Source: Paramecium sonneborni (Eukaryota > Ciliophora > Oligohymenophorea > Peniculida > Parameciidae). Taken from it: a stretch of DNA of 64,000 nt. Location: assembly GCA_905182985.1 (NCBI GenBank), contig CAJJDN010000038.1:204258-268257 (forward strand), given 5' to 3'. Both the position numbers and the translations under genes were made by a program. Shown one piece after another: positions 1-13,660 of this stretch (position 1 is its first letter; each line of letters begins with the position of its first letter). The notes below the pieces were generated by a model, which ran no database searches, had not been told where the DNA came from, and worked only from the letters and a program-made list of their open reading frames with translations.

Positions 1-339
1 TAAAGAACATTCTTACTTAAACTTCTTCATTTATGGTCTTGTTCTCAATAACAAAGCTTCTACTCGATTTCTCTTAACTTATCCGATTGGAACAACTTAT
101 CGTGCTGATACCAATTCAGATGTCTTAAGTAATAAAGGCTCTAAACTGGATTCCTTTATGCTCTTCAATTAAAAGGTTTTCCTATTTGTTTAATAAGGAC
201 GAACAAACATTGTTGGTCGATTCTGAATAATTTCTATAATATCAGATAAAATACTCTAAGCATCACCAAACACAGAATGAAATTCGTCGTTCTCAAAATT
301 ATCTTTGCATGTCATGAAAGAGATTCTTTCCGAATTCAT
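1..339 (-). CDS. Hypothetical protein, 3' end cut by window edge
   Basis: An open frame of 113 codons starts at the ATG at 339-337 and runs off the left edge without a TGA. It reads through several TAA/TAG codons as Gln. The visible N-terminus begins MNSERISFMTCKDNF and continues polar and charged. There is no membrane segment and I recognise no domain. Codon use matches the other genes in the window. The start is the first ATG after a long AT-rich upstream region. Function unknown. Confidence 0.6.
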
Positions 340-778
340 TTATTAAATTAATAAGGAAATTTTCTTATATTTTATGTCCTATATAGCAAACTCAAAAAAC
401 TTTAAATAACTTAAAACATATCCAATTAATCTCAATTATATACTAAATACTTATATATTTCAAATTTTGCTATTTTTCTCAAAGTTAACATTAAAATTTA
501 TTCAATTAAAAACCATCATAAAAAACATGTTCAATTTGAACTTCATTCTGCATTTTATAATTAATTTTTAATTATGAATTTTCAATAGGAATCTTATCAA
601 ATATTATTTTGTTAATATACACAATAAGGTTTAAAACTCATTTATAATTTTTAAAACTACTAAGATGGAAAGAGATGATTAATTCAAATTGCATGATTTT
701 ACAATTAGAATAGATAATTGATAATTTTATCCGTAGATTCACTAATATAATTAATTTTAATTATTTCCAAAAGAATAT
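340..778. other. Intergenic, divergent promoter region
   Basis: AT-rich DNA between two divergently transcribed genes. I see no convincing open frame, tRNA or repeat. Confidence 0.6.
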
Positions 779-1731
779 ATGGAGACAAATCAAGATATTA
801 TACTTCTAAAAGAGTCTTTCTTAGAATTCGTTAACAAAGTATAACCAATTTTTACAGGATAAGTGTTGGAATTATTTAATTCAAAATGGACACCCTTAAA
901 AAAATTACTATCTGATCCTTAAAATAATGCTAGTGAAATATTCATTCTAGTTTCATCAATGTCATAATTAAAAAAAAGTAATTCTTCTTTTATTTCAACA
1001 AATTCCCCAAACTCTGACTGCAGCATCTAAAATAAATAAAAAATAGTTGATTAATAAGGAAAAACTAAAGAATTGATAGAGTAAAAAAAAGAAATTACAA
1101 AAGTAAAAGAATAAGCAAATCCTTTAACTTACAAGGAACTAAAAATTGGTATTTATTATAAACTATAATTTACTATAGAAATTAATAAGAACTTTTTTCT
1201 TAACACACCAAAATCAAGACCAAATTCTCAAAAGGATTTAGAATGTAATAGCAATAGATAAGGATATGAAGAAGATATTAAAGCAAAAATTCTTAGAGAT
1301 GATATCAAATGTAAATTAATTTTTTATTAACTTGCAATTTAGTTTTGAATTAATTAAGAAATGCTATACCTGAAAAGAAAATTCCAGTAAGTATTAACTT
1401 AGATTTGGATTCTAAAATTTAAGATGCTATTTTATAATTTAAGAAAAATAATTCAATTCTAAAGACTGTTCATGAAAGAAGCTCAGAAATTACAACACCT
1501 TAAAGTCCCAAAAATATTTATTAAGACTCTCCTCTAATGTATTTGCATAAACCTATGTATTAATACATTCAAAATCCAATTATATAACAATAATTAAATA
1601 ATGAAGGATTAAAAGGATATAGCATTTATTCAAAAAATGGTATTGCGTAACCTATTTAATTTGATAATCAATTTCAAATGATAGTGCAGCAATATAAAAA
1701 TAATTTAATCTATAAAAAGTTATATTTTTGA
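779..1731 (+). CDS. Hypothetical Gln-rich protein
   Basis: With one 32-nt intron (1311-1342, GTAAAT...TTTAG) removed, the frame is 307 codons ending in TGA (306 aa). The intron is required, because reading through it reaches a TGA shortly after. The protein is polar, rich in Asn, Gln, Ser and Lys, with a Lys/Glu-rich stretch near residues 80-105 and a Tyr/Gln/Pro-rich C-terminal third. No transmembrane segment and no recognised domain. Probably a ciliate-specific soluble protein. Confidence 0.75.
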
Positions 1732-1799
1732 TTGGAATAATGATAATTTAGAGGATAAGTGTAATTAATTTAATTTAAAAGAAGCAATAAATTATTTAT

Positions 1800-2205
1800 T
1801 CAAGATTATTCTAATAATGAACGAAGTAAATCAATCTCATTTTACAAAGCCTCTTTTTTTTTATTCCATTTAATTTCTTTATTACGATATCTTGTAATCA
1901 ATTTGGTTGTTCTTACATATATTTCCTTCAATTCTTATTCCTTAACTTCACCAATATATTCATACTTATTGTGCTAAGTCTTATGTATTTAACATTTCAA
2001 ATAACCATCTTTCTCTTTCGAATTTAGTCATTTCAACAGGTAATTTGTGTGATCGTTATGATAATTTTCTTTGCAATGAATAATAATCTAAACTTGAACA
2101 TGGTTTTTGTTAAGATGTGACCTTACTATTTTTCTCTGATAAAATATTTAATAGTTTCTATTTCATATCAGTTTAGCTTTATATTTTAGTATTCGAATTT
2201 GACAT
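1800..2205 (-). CDS. Small charged protein, probable coiled coil
   Basis: Two exons read 126 aa when a 25-nt intron at 1941-1965 is removed; that intron starts GTATGA and ends GTTAAG rather than TAG. Without it the first exon stops at a TGA just inside. Exon 1 contains KFERERWLFEMLN; exon 2 is Lys/Glu-rich and ends EALQNEIDLLRSLLEQS, typical of a coiled coil. The intron call rests on frame continuity and on the modal 25-nt length, not on homology. Function unknown. Confidence 0.65.
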
Positions 2206-2359
2206 TAATTAAAATAACAAAGTGATATTTTAAAATATAAAATTAAAATTCCAAAATACATATAAAAGATAAATGTTAAGAATAAAGATCTCATAAAATG
2301 ATGATATGATTTAAGATTAGATTATTTATTTGTTTGAATAATGTAATGTATTTTACTTA

Positions 2360-2918
2360 TCATAATCTTCTTCCTCTTCTACCACCTGGTCTTCTAGTTG
2401 AATCTGTTGGAATTGGTGTGACATCTTCAATTCTACCAATTTTTAATCCCAAACGAGCAAGAGCTCTAAGAGCAGCTTAAGCTCCTGGTCCTGGTTATCT
2501 TGTATCAACACCTATTTATTTATTTAATTTATAATATTACCTCCTCTGGCTCTCAATTTAATATGTAAAGCATTTATTTTAAGTGTTTTCAATTTCTCAT
2601 AAACATCTTTTGCTGCTTGCATTGCTGCATATGGTGATGATTCTTCTCTATCTGATTTGACTTTCATTCCCCCTGTTACTCTTGCTAATGTTTCTCTACC
2701 TGTCAAATCTGTTATATGGATAAAGGTATCATTCCAAGTTGAAAGAATATGAGCAACTCCAAAAACTAATTCATTTCCAGCAACATTTGGTCCTAATGTA
2801 GCAACAACTTCTTTTGGTTAATCATCTCCTTAATTCTTTTTTCCTTTCTTTCCCTTTGTTTATTATACTGCAGATTATTCTTTATTGTCAGCCTAAATTA
2901 AATTCCTTAACATACCAT
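2360..2918 (-). CDS. RPS14: 40S ribosomal protein uS11 (S14)
   Basis: Small-subunit ribosomal protein on the platform, contacting 18S rRNA. Two introns, 2893-2915 (23 nt, directly after the ATG) and 2512-2540 (29 nt), give 168 aa. Family hallmarks are clear: [20 protein letters not shown], then [20 protein letters not shown], then [15 protein letters not shown], and the C-terminus [20 protein letters not shown]. The N-terminal extension is Lys/Gly-rich and slightly longer than in animals. It lies next to eL19 on the same strand about 110 bp away, each with its own short upstream gap. Confidence 0.97.
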
Positions 2919-3030
2919 TTCACCCAAAAAAAATTTAAATCTTTTTTTAATATAAAAAAATAGAAATCAAACTTTAATATATAGGAAATTATATAGATAT
3001 ATATATTGTACTATGTAATTGCTTTAAACA

Positions 3031-3632
3031 TCATTCAGCTGCTAATTTGTTTTAGGTCTTCTTTACTCTTTAAGCTTTATTCTTTTCTCTTCTATCATTT
3101 TACTCCTTCTCTATTTTATCAACTCTAACTTTCTCTTATTTTGTTTCATGAATTGCTTCAATAAGTACTTTCTTGTTTTTATATTGATTACCTTTTGAGG
3201 CCAAATAGAATTCATGATATCTATCCAAATATTTAATAATGCAATTACTATTATCTATCAATTTTTTTGGCAGCTCTATATTTTCTTAATAATCTTCTTA
3301 AAACTCTTTATCTACGAATCCAAAGTACTTTTGTTGGCATTCTAGCCTCTCTTGTACCTCTTCTTTTACCAGTACCGGTGTGTCTACCTAAAATAATAAT
3401 TAAAAACACAAATACCTCTTCTTTTGGCTTCTAAGAATCTTCTAGCTCTTGCTCTTGAATGTATTGTTCTTAACCTTCTCATTATTAATCCATCCTTAAT
3501 TAATTTTCTTATTGACATTCTTGAATTCGCCAAACTAATTTCACTAGCTTCATTTGGATCTAACCAAACTCTGTTAACACCAACCTTCAACTATGTAGCT
3601 GCCAATCTTTTCTAGAGACGGAGATTAACCAT
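3031..3632 (-). CDS. RPL19: 60S ribosomal protein eL19
   Basis: Large-subunit ribosomal protein, 181 aa. Introns at 3388-3415 (28 nt) and 3221-3248 (28 nt). Starts MVNLRLQKRLAATQLKVG and continues [70 protein letters not shown], all standard for eL19; the C-terminal helix is basic and shorter than in animals. The second intron is confirmed because the family alignment continues exactly after it ([17 protein letters not shown]). Confidence 0.97.
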
Positions 3633-3675
3633 TAAAAAATTAATATCTAAATATTTAAATTTTTATATATTAAAT

Positions 3676-5759
3676 ATGGGGAATTGTTTACAAAAAAATG
3701 GTGGAAATAATAATTAAAATCAGCAAGTACCAGTTTTGCACAACCAGAACAAGAAATATTTATTAAATGATAATATAAATTTCAAAAATAAATAAGATAC
3801 AGAATAGAATAAAAATTAAAGTATAAAGGTAATTGAAAATTCAGAATTAAAATAAGGATGGTTAGGTAAAAGAAAAGAGCCCGTCAGCAATTAAAATACT
3901 AGATCCCTTAATAAAAATATCATAAAAGAAATATTAAGATAACGATCTTGTAAAGCATCATTAAGAAGTATGAGAATGTTTTGAATTAGTGCATTAATAA
4001 TTTAAGTGAGGAAGACAAATTCACTTTAGAAATAGGAGAGGTTTAGTAATCAGAAAATGAATTTAAAGTTGAAATTGCAGGTTCATATTAATATTAATAA
4101 AATAAATGATAAAATCAAGATTTTTTTTCTCATATTAAGCAAAAGGTGTGTTTAAAAGAAAAAATCAAAATTTTCGAAGAGAAGATTTTGTTGTTAGAGT
4201 TTCAGATGAAGATGTTCATTCAAAAAGATTGGCTTCAGCATTAAATATTGATGAAAACTAGAACGATCAAATTTAAGCATAATCAAATTTTTTCTTTAGA
4301 TAATCTAATCTATAAAATTTAGATCTATCCAATCTATATCGGATTGATTTTGATAACAATGATAAAATTTCTATCGTTCCTACATTGATTGAACCTTTAG
4401 AAAATATTGTTAAAAACCCAGGAATATATCCAATATCTGAATTTAAAAATCACCACAATTATAATTACTTAAAATATCTTTAAAGGGATGCTTAAATGAA
4501 TAAGTTTGATACTTATCTTCCCCCTTCAAAGGATGTAACTCTATAATAATTTGCTAAGACCTTAAACTTAAAATATTGGTAAACCATTTATATTTTAATT
4601 TAGTGTTTCTACAAGTACATTTTCAAATGTACTCAGTTAGATTTTCTATTTGTTAAGTGGATTTAATGGTCCTGATTTCAGCGGTGTTTTTGAAGATTTT
4701 CCTGATGAGCCAAGAAAGTTTATGATTTCATAAAGGAAACCAACTTCTGCACTTCTTCAAAGAGTTGATTAAAACATGTATGCTTTAGATGGTGATCCTG
4801 GAATATTTGAGGAAGAAATAATGGAACTCTTAATGAGTGGTAAAATCGTAGAAAGACAATTAACTTAAGAAAAAGAGGAATTTGAAAATAGATATATTAA
4901 ATTAGATCCTTAAATGCCTAATATAGAAGACTTTCATAGATTTATGGAATTAAATAATGAAATGTGTTTAAGATCTTAAATTGATTGTAGAAATAGATCT
5001 GAAGATCCATTTGTTTTTGAAATTAAAGCTAGAGGTGCATGTCCAATTAGATATGATTATCCTAATTATAGAGATTACTTAGATTATGAAATTAATTAAT
5101 ATAGAGGATTATTTTAATCCTTTGAAAGAGAATATTATGACTTAATTAGAGGAGCTTTCTTAAAATGGGCTATTTAATTAAAAATAGGTAGAATGGATGG
5201 AGCTTTTGTAGCATATCATAACTTACTTGAAATACAAGGTTTTGAATATATTAAATCATCTGAAATATATAAAAGAGTCTTTGGAACTGAAGAATTCAGT
5301 GATCTAAGTTTATTAGTTGGATCAAGAATTGCTACTAAAATGTTTGATGAAATTATTGCAGATATTAATGAAGATTTTGAAACTTTAAAAATAGGTATTT
5401 ATTCATAAAATTTTACTAAAAAATTAATTTTATTTGTTGAAATTATTAAAGACAAAACAGAGTTTTAAAAAGTATTTAAGCAAGAAAACCTAAAAGATGA
5501 ATATGATTATTATACAAAACATCCTTTAAAAAATAAAGTACTCAAATACGAATTCTTATTGAAACCTGAAATCAATGGAGTTGAATATAGTTACCCGACA
5601 ATATTTAGGAAAAATGATTTGATTTCAATTAAGTATAAATTAAGAAGTTTAGGATAAGCAGATTTTGGAGACTATATGAATTTCCTTCACGATTGTTATA
5701 AGCACGAAGAAATTAATATAGAAATTAATTATTCTGGAGCATGGTAAAAATAAATGTGA
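3676..5759 (+). CDS. Large protein of unknown function with MGNC acylation motif
   Basis: Four candidate introns (3829-3865, 3968-3989, 4081-4139, 4579-4603) give an exact 646-aa frame. The 25-nt one at 4579 is certain; the 37-nt and the 59-nt (ending TTAAG) are longer than usual and less sure. It starts MGNCLQK, a candidate for N-myristoylation at Gly2 and palmitoylation at Cys4. A low-complexity Asn/Gln-rich N-terminus leads into a well conserved-looking acidic/aromatic region (EREYYDLIRGAFLKWAIQL, FGTEEFSDLSLLVGSRIATK) and ends YSGAWQKQM. I cannot name the family. Confidence 0.7.
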
Positions 5760-6691
5760 ATAATTATAATAATCTCATTAGAAAAAATTTTAACATTAAT
5801 TTGCATCTTCAATATAAAATCAACTTACTTTTCCCTACCTATAATTTTATGCTATTATTATTAACCATATATTTATTTATTTCCATTTTTTCAATATTTT
5901 GTTTATAAATACTACTAATAATATTAAAAAACAATTAAAATTCTGGTTTTTATGAATCCAGACTTAATGGGTCAATTATTATCTATAATCCAAAGATTTT
6001 TAATAGGTTACATTAATAGTTTATAGTAATTAATAATATAAACCTGAATCAATTTATGGAAGAAAAGTTATTTTTCAATTTTTTTGAGTTTCAACAATAC
6101 TTTAATTTTCTCAAGTCTAATTATAGTATTAATTTGATAACATACCTATGTGATGAAGAAAAAAACTTTAATTTTCTAAGAATTTAGATGGATTTTTAAA
6201 ATATCAAATAAAAAACTTAGTTTCTAAAAATAATTTTCAATTTTCTATTTATTGCGTTTTGATTTTAATTATCATTAAAAAGTCCTAAAAATATTGAAAT
6301 GACATGAAAATAAGGTTTACTACTTGGTAAAATGATAATATAATAATAAATTAATTAAATTAATGAAATTAGATTAAAGTTTATCGATTTACTAAAATTA
6401 CTAAACTTTAAATTTGGAAAAAATTGATTTTAGCCGAATTTAGTTACAAATTGGAAACGAAGCAAATCAATAATAATGTAAATTTTTAATTTAAAAATAT
6501 AAAATTTGAAAAGTGATTTTGAGAGTTAAGAGTATTTAATAAAAACGAGAATAAATAGCTTATTATTAAAAATAAACTATATTGAATTGGTAATAGATTT
6601 TATTAATGATTAATATGAGTATAAATAATTAAAAATATTTTAGAAAATAAGGAATATAGCATAATTTTTTCTTTTAATTTACTAATTTGAA
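5760..6691. other. Intergenic with one weak small ORF
   Basis: A 68-codon ciliate-code frame at 6056-6262 (+) begins MEEKLFFNFFEF; it is Phe/Asn-rich and may be chance in this AT-rich DNA. Nothing else recognisable. Confidence 0.4.
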
Positions 6692-7731
6692 ATGTTATAT
6701 TCTAAGTATTGTTAGTAAGATTTTGATGGTTATGAGAAAATATCAGAATTAGGGAATGGAGCATATGGAAAAGTTTATTTAGTTAAGAAGGATGGGGAGT
6801 TATTTGCTTTAAAAACTGTATGTATAAAAGTAACATAGAGGTGCCTAAAGGAATATTTAATGATATAAGTGAATAGTAATTACAGAAAGAAATTTATATT
6901 CATAAAAAACTAGTTCATACAAATATAATAAAGCTTCATTCTTATTATTAAGATAGATAGCATATTCATTTGTTGATGGAATATGCAGAAGGTGGTTGTT
7001 TATATTAAAGAAATTTAACATTGGATGAAATCTAAGACTACTTTAGTTAAATTTGCAATGGAATATACTACTTGCATTCAAATAATATAATACATCGAGA
7101 TTTAAAAGTAATGTATTGAATTAATTGAAAGCCTGAGAATATTTTATTAAAGAACAATGTAATAAAGTTATGTGATTTTGGATGGTCAGCAGAGGTTGGA
7201 TATAATAAATAGAGAGACACTCTTTGTGGTACTATTGATTACATGGCTCCAGAAGTGTCTTAAGGGAAATATTCATTTAAAGTAGATACATGGTCATTAG
7301 GAATAATTCTTTATGAAATGATTCATCATTCAGTTCCAAAAATTCCAAGAATATATAATTGTCCTGATTTAGTTAAAGATTTGATAGATAAATTATTAGT
7401 AGCTTAGGATGAAAGACTTAGTATAAGTTAGGTATTATAGCATCCTTTTGTGAAAAAGGGGTAAGTAGGTAGAGAATCAATTTTAAGTGTACATTCATTA
7501 AATTATAATAAATATCAAGCTGAAGGGTTGATATTATTTAATGAATTAGATGTAAGTTTGGAGTAATAAGACAGAGCTATAAATAGAATGACAGACATTT
7601 TTAAACCTAGGTAATCAAGGAAGGTTCCTGAATAATAAATAATATAGTAAACTACTAAAAAAACTTTATTCAATACAATACTAGATACTTTGGGATGTAT
7701 GAATAGAATTAAGAAATAATAATAAAGTTGA
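6692..7731 (+). CDS. Aurora-like serine/threonine protein kinase
   Basis: 330 aa after removal of introns 6818-6840 (23 nt, ends GAG) and 7108-7131 (24 nt, ends AAAG). The second is fixed by the invariant HRDLK|PEN motif that it splits. Kinase landmarks in order: LGNGAYGKVYLV glycine loop, FALKT with the ATP-binding Lys, EYAEGGCLY hinge, HRDLKPENILL catalytic loop, DFGWS, and the activation segment RDTLCGTIDYMAPE. DFGWS plus LCGT-DY is characteristic of the Aurora family. Aurora kinases act in spindle and chromosome segregation and, in ciliated cells, in cilium disassembly; the role here is inferred. A polar C-terminal tail of about 70 residues follows the domain. Confidence 0.88.
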
Positions 7732-7753
7732 AGAATAAAATTAAATTATATTA

Positions 7754-9324
<1,571 letters not shown>

Positions 9325-9325
9325 N

Positions 9326-10471
<1,146 letters not shown>

Positions 10472-10477
<6 letters not shown>

Positions 10478-11202
10478 CATAATCAACCAAATCAAGTTTA
10501 CGTCTTTGTTCCTTATTATATTCCTTATTAAGTTCCACCTGTTCCTAAATTTGATGTGACTAAAGAGGAATAACATTCTGATTCTGAAAAAGAACAAACG
10601 AAAGTTATGCAAGAAGAAATCCATACTAATGCAAGTGGAATTGTTAGAGGTAAAGGCTAATTGTGGACAGAAGAAGAAATCAATAATCTAGTCTCATTTT
10701 ATAAAAAATATAATGGTAATTGGAAATACATTATCAAACATCTCAAAGGAAGAAATATTTCACAATGTTCTTAAAAATATAGAAAACTTATTGATCAATA
10801 AAAAAGAACTAAAAAGAAATGGTCAGCTGAAGAAGATCGAATTCTTTTAGAATCTTATGCAGAATTTGGAAGAGAATGGATTAAGATAAGTCAAAGTATT
10901 CAGTTTTATTATACTTTATTAGAATTACCAGGTCGTACTTCTAAACAAGTGAGAGACAGATACGTCAATTAAATCGATCCAAACATCAATCATCAACAAT
11001 GGACTGATCAAGAAGATGAAAAAATCCTTGAGGAATTCAAAAAGGGAGGAGCCAGATGGGCGATTATTTCCAAAATGCTTAATAATAGATCAGTATAATA
11101 TTGTATATAGTTTAGGAAAATCAGGTGAAAAATCGATTTTATTTTACAATCTTAAAAAAGTATCAAGGACAATAGCATCCATATCTAAAAATTCAATAGT
11201 GA
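10472..11202 (+). CDS. Myb-repeat (SANT) DNA-binding protein
   Basis: 226 aa with introns 10896-10922 (27 nt) and 11093-11115 (23 nt). Three tandem Myb repeats: GQLWTEEEINNLVSFYKKY...W, then KWSAEEDRILLESYAEFG with KLPGRTSKQVRDRYVN, then QWTDQEDEKILEEFKKGG with RWAIISKMLNNRSENQVKNR. The order and spacing of Trp residues and the VRDRY-N / VKNRF recognition helices match R2R3-type Myb proteins, so it is probably a nuclear transcription or chromatin factor. A Pro/Gln/Tyr-rich N-terminus of about 50 residues precedes the repeats. Confidence 0.9.
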
Positions 11203-11429
11203 TCTTATTTTTTTTAGTTTTCATAATCTACGTGCTTCCTTTATATTATTAAATTTTTATATATGATTTTTATATATTTTATAAAAATCAATATTAATTT
11301 TCATATTCTTATTTATTTTGATGTATTTTTCAATTATTAACAACAAAAATTCTTTTACATAATAATGCATCTCAGGTAAGATATTTATAAGACTTTATAA
11401 TTAACTTTTCTAAATATGATTAAATTATA
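11203..11429. other. Convergent intergenic gap
   Basis: AT-rich, separates the Myb-like gene (+) from the acyl-CoA synthetase gene (-). No feature seen. Confidence 0.5.
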
Positions 11430-13491
11430 TCAAGCTTAATTCTTATAAAGCTGTTCAATTTAATTGGCAAAAACCTTTTTGGCAAGATGTCTTTGTAATT
11501 TAAGGGTTGAAGTCAAACATCCAAATGTTTGTAAAGGTTAAGGTTCTAAATATATTAGCTTAGCCTAATAAAATAAGTAATTAAATATTACAATTTCTAA
11601 AGAATTAAGTTTATTTGCTCTTCCATAATCATTAATATTTTTTTTAAAAAAGTTTATTATATCTGGATTATTACATAAATGCTGAAAATCACCTTAAATT
11701 TACTTTTCAGCTGCATATTTTTCAACAAATTCCTTTTAAGGAACAATGATGGCTACAATTTAACTTTAAAGTGAATCACCATAAATGAATGTTTCAGTAA
11801 CACCTTAAACTCCATTATAAATGGCTTCAATTTTTTCTGGGGCAATATATTCACCCTATTATAATTTAAATATGTTTTTCTTTCGATCAATAATTTTGAC
11901 TCCTCCATTTTCAGTAATAAGGCCTATATCTCCAGTATGCAACCATCCAGCAGCATCAATAACTTCGGCTGTTTTTTCAGGGTCTTTGTAATATCCTTTG
12001 AAAACACTTGGTCCTCTTAAACATATTTCTCCTCTAGGTGCTTTTATTCCATCAATAATATCTAAAGAAGTGTAATTCATTTCTGGAACATCTACTAATT
12101 TGAACTCTGTATTAGCAGCAGGTCCTCCAACATGACCAGACATTGGATCCCAAACAGCTGTTGAAAAAGATAAAAGAGATTCTGTTTAACCATATCCTTC
12201 AAGAATAGGACAACAAGCAGCTATTTTTAGAAAATCAATCACTTCTTATCGAATAGGTGCAGAACCAGTAACCATTAATCTACATCTACCACCAAATAAA
12301 TCTCTAACTCCTTGAAAGGCTTTATCATATAATGCACTAGTATATTTAGCTTCTAATCTTAAATTTTCTAGTTTCACTCTGATTGCTCTTTCAGCCAATT
12401 ATTTTTTAAAGCCAGTGACTTCATTAATTTTAGCTTTGATGCCATCATAGAATTTGTTATAAAGTCTAGGGACTGAAGCAAATATTGTAGGTCTTAGTTT
12501 TTAAATGTCTTCCTTCAATAAATTTGGATCGCCTCGATAAAATCTAGAATTTAAAGCTCAAATTACCCTATAGATGCACCAGAAAAGAGTAAATTAAGTA
12601 TCAACCATCTTTCCATTATATGAGGTAATGGTAAATATGATATATGAACATCAGTCGAATCGATTTTCGCATCTGTTTATAAGGTACTTGCAATTGAAGA
12701 GATTATATTATCATGGGATATCATAACTCCTTTAGGATTTCCGGTAGTTCCAGAAGTATAACATAAAGTAAAGATGGAGGTAGGTAAAACTTAAGCTAAT
12801 TAAATATTTGATTTCTTTCCATTTTCTATCACTTCTTCAAATTTAAATAATTGATATCCTTTATTTTTCAATTCAAAAATCTGTTATTCTGATAGAGGAT
12901 CAAACAAAACCAAATTTTTTAATTTGTACTTTTCTTTGCATTAGAGCAAAGATTTGGTTGAGTCTCCGCTGATAAACATGGTCTCTATGTTGGTTTAATC
13001 AAGAATAAATGGAATAGCATCAGGACCAAGTGTATCGTAAAATGGGACCATTGTGTAACCGTAGAGTATATTAGCCCAATCTAAGATCATCCATTCTCTT
13101 CTATTTTTTGAGAAGACTCCTATTAATTTTAATTTATAGTGTTTGTATTCTTAGACTTCTCTTATTAAACTCAAATTTGACATTCTAAAGTCAATTTAAT
13201 TTTTTACCCATTTCCTAGATTAATTGCTTCTTCATTTACTTAATGATAAGACATGAACTTATAATTATCTCCTTCATATTTGCCTAAACATGGTTGATTT
13301 CCATATTTAGCAACACTATTTTTTAACATCTCTTATAATGTAGTGATTCCTGGTTATGGAATCATAAGAAACTCATCTTTGTATTTTACATTTCTTCTGA
13401 CAGTGGTTTATCCTTAATTGTTCTCCGTAAGATCAGGCTTTTCTACTGAGTAAGTCATAAATTAATGTGCCCTAGATACACCACAACCCAT
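11430..13491 (-). CDS. Long-chain acyl-CoA synthetase (AMP-binding)
   Basis: 662 aa after removing introns 13185-13207 (23 nt), 12544-12566 (23 nt) and 11565-11591 (27 nt, in frame, inferred from family alignment). Activates fatty acids to acyl-CoA through an acyl-adenylate. Landmarks: [17 protein letters not shown] (AMP-binding P-loop), [29 protein letters not shown], and [10 protein letters not shown] with [12 protein letters not shown] near the C-terminus. The protein starts MGCGVS, a candidate for N-myristoylation and palmitoylation, which would anchor it to membranes. The start is the first in-frame ATG and is followed by the conserved N-terminal region. Confidence 0.95.
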
Positions 13492-13660
13492 TAAAAATCA
13501 GATATATAATTTAAATTTTATATGATCTTCAATTAAAAATCGATTGTTAAATGATCATTTTATTTTTATAATTAAACTGTTTTTCAATTTTATTAAGTGT
13601 TATTAAAAAACTTATATATTTTAACAATTTGTATAATTTTAAACACACAATGAACATTAA

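Noticed and set aside
6056..6262. Small ORF MEEKLFFNFF
   Set aside because: Open for 68 codons but low complexity, no partner exon and no recognisable motif; reported only as weak.
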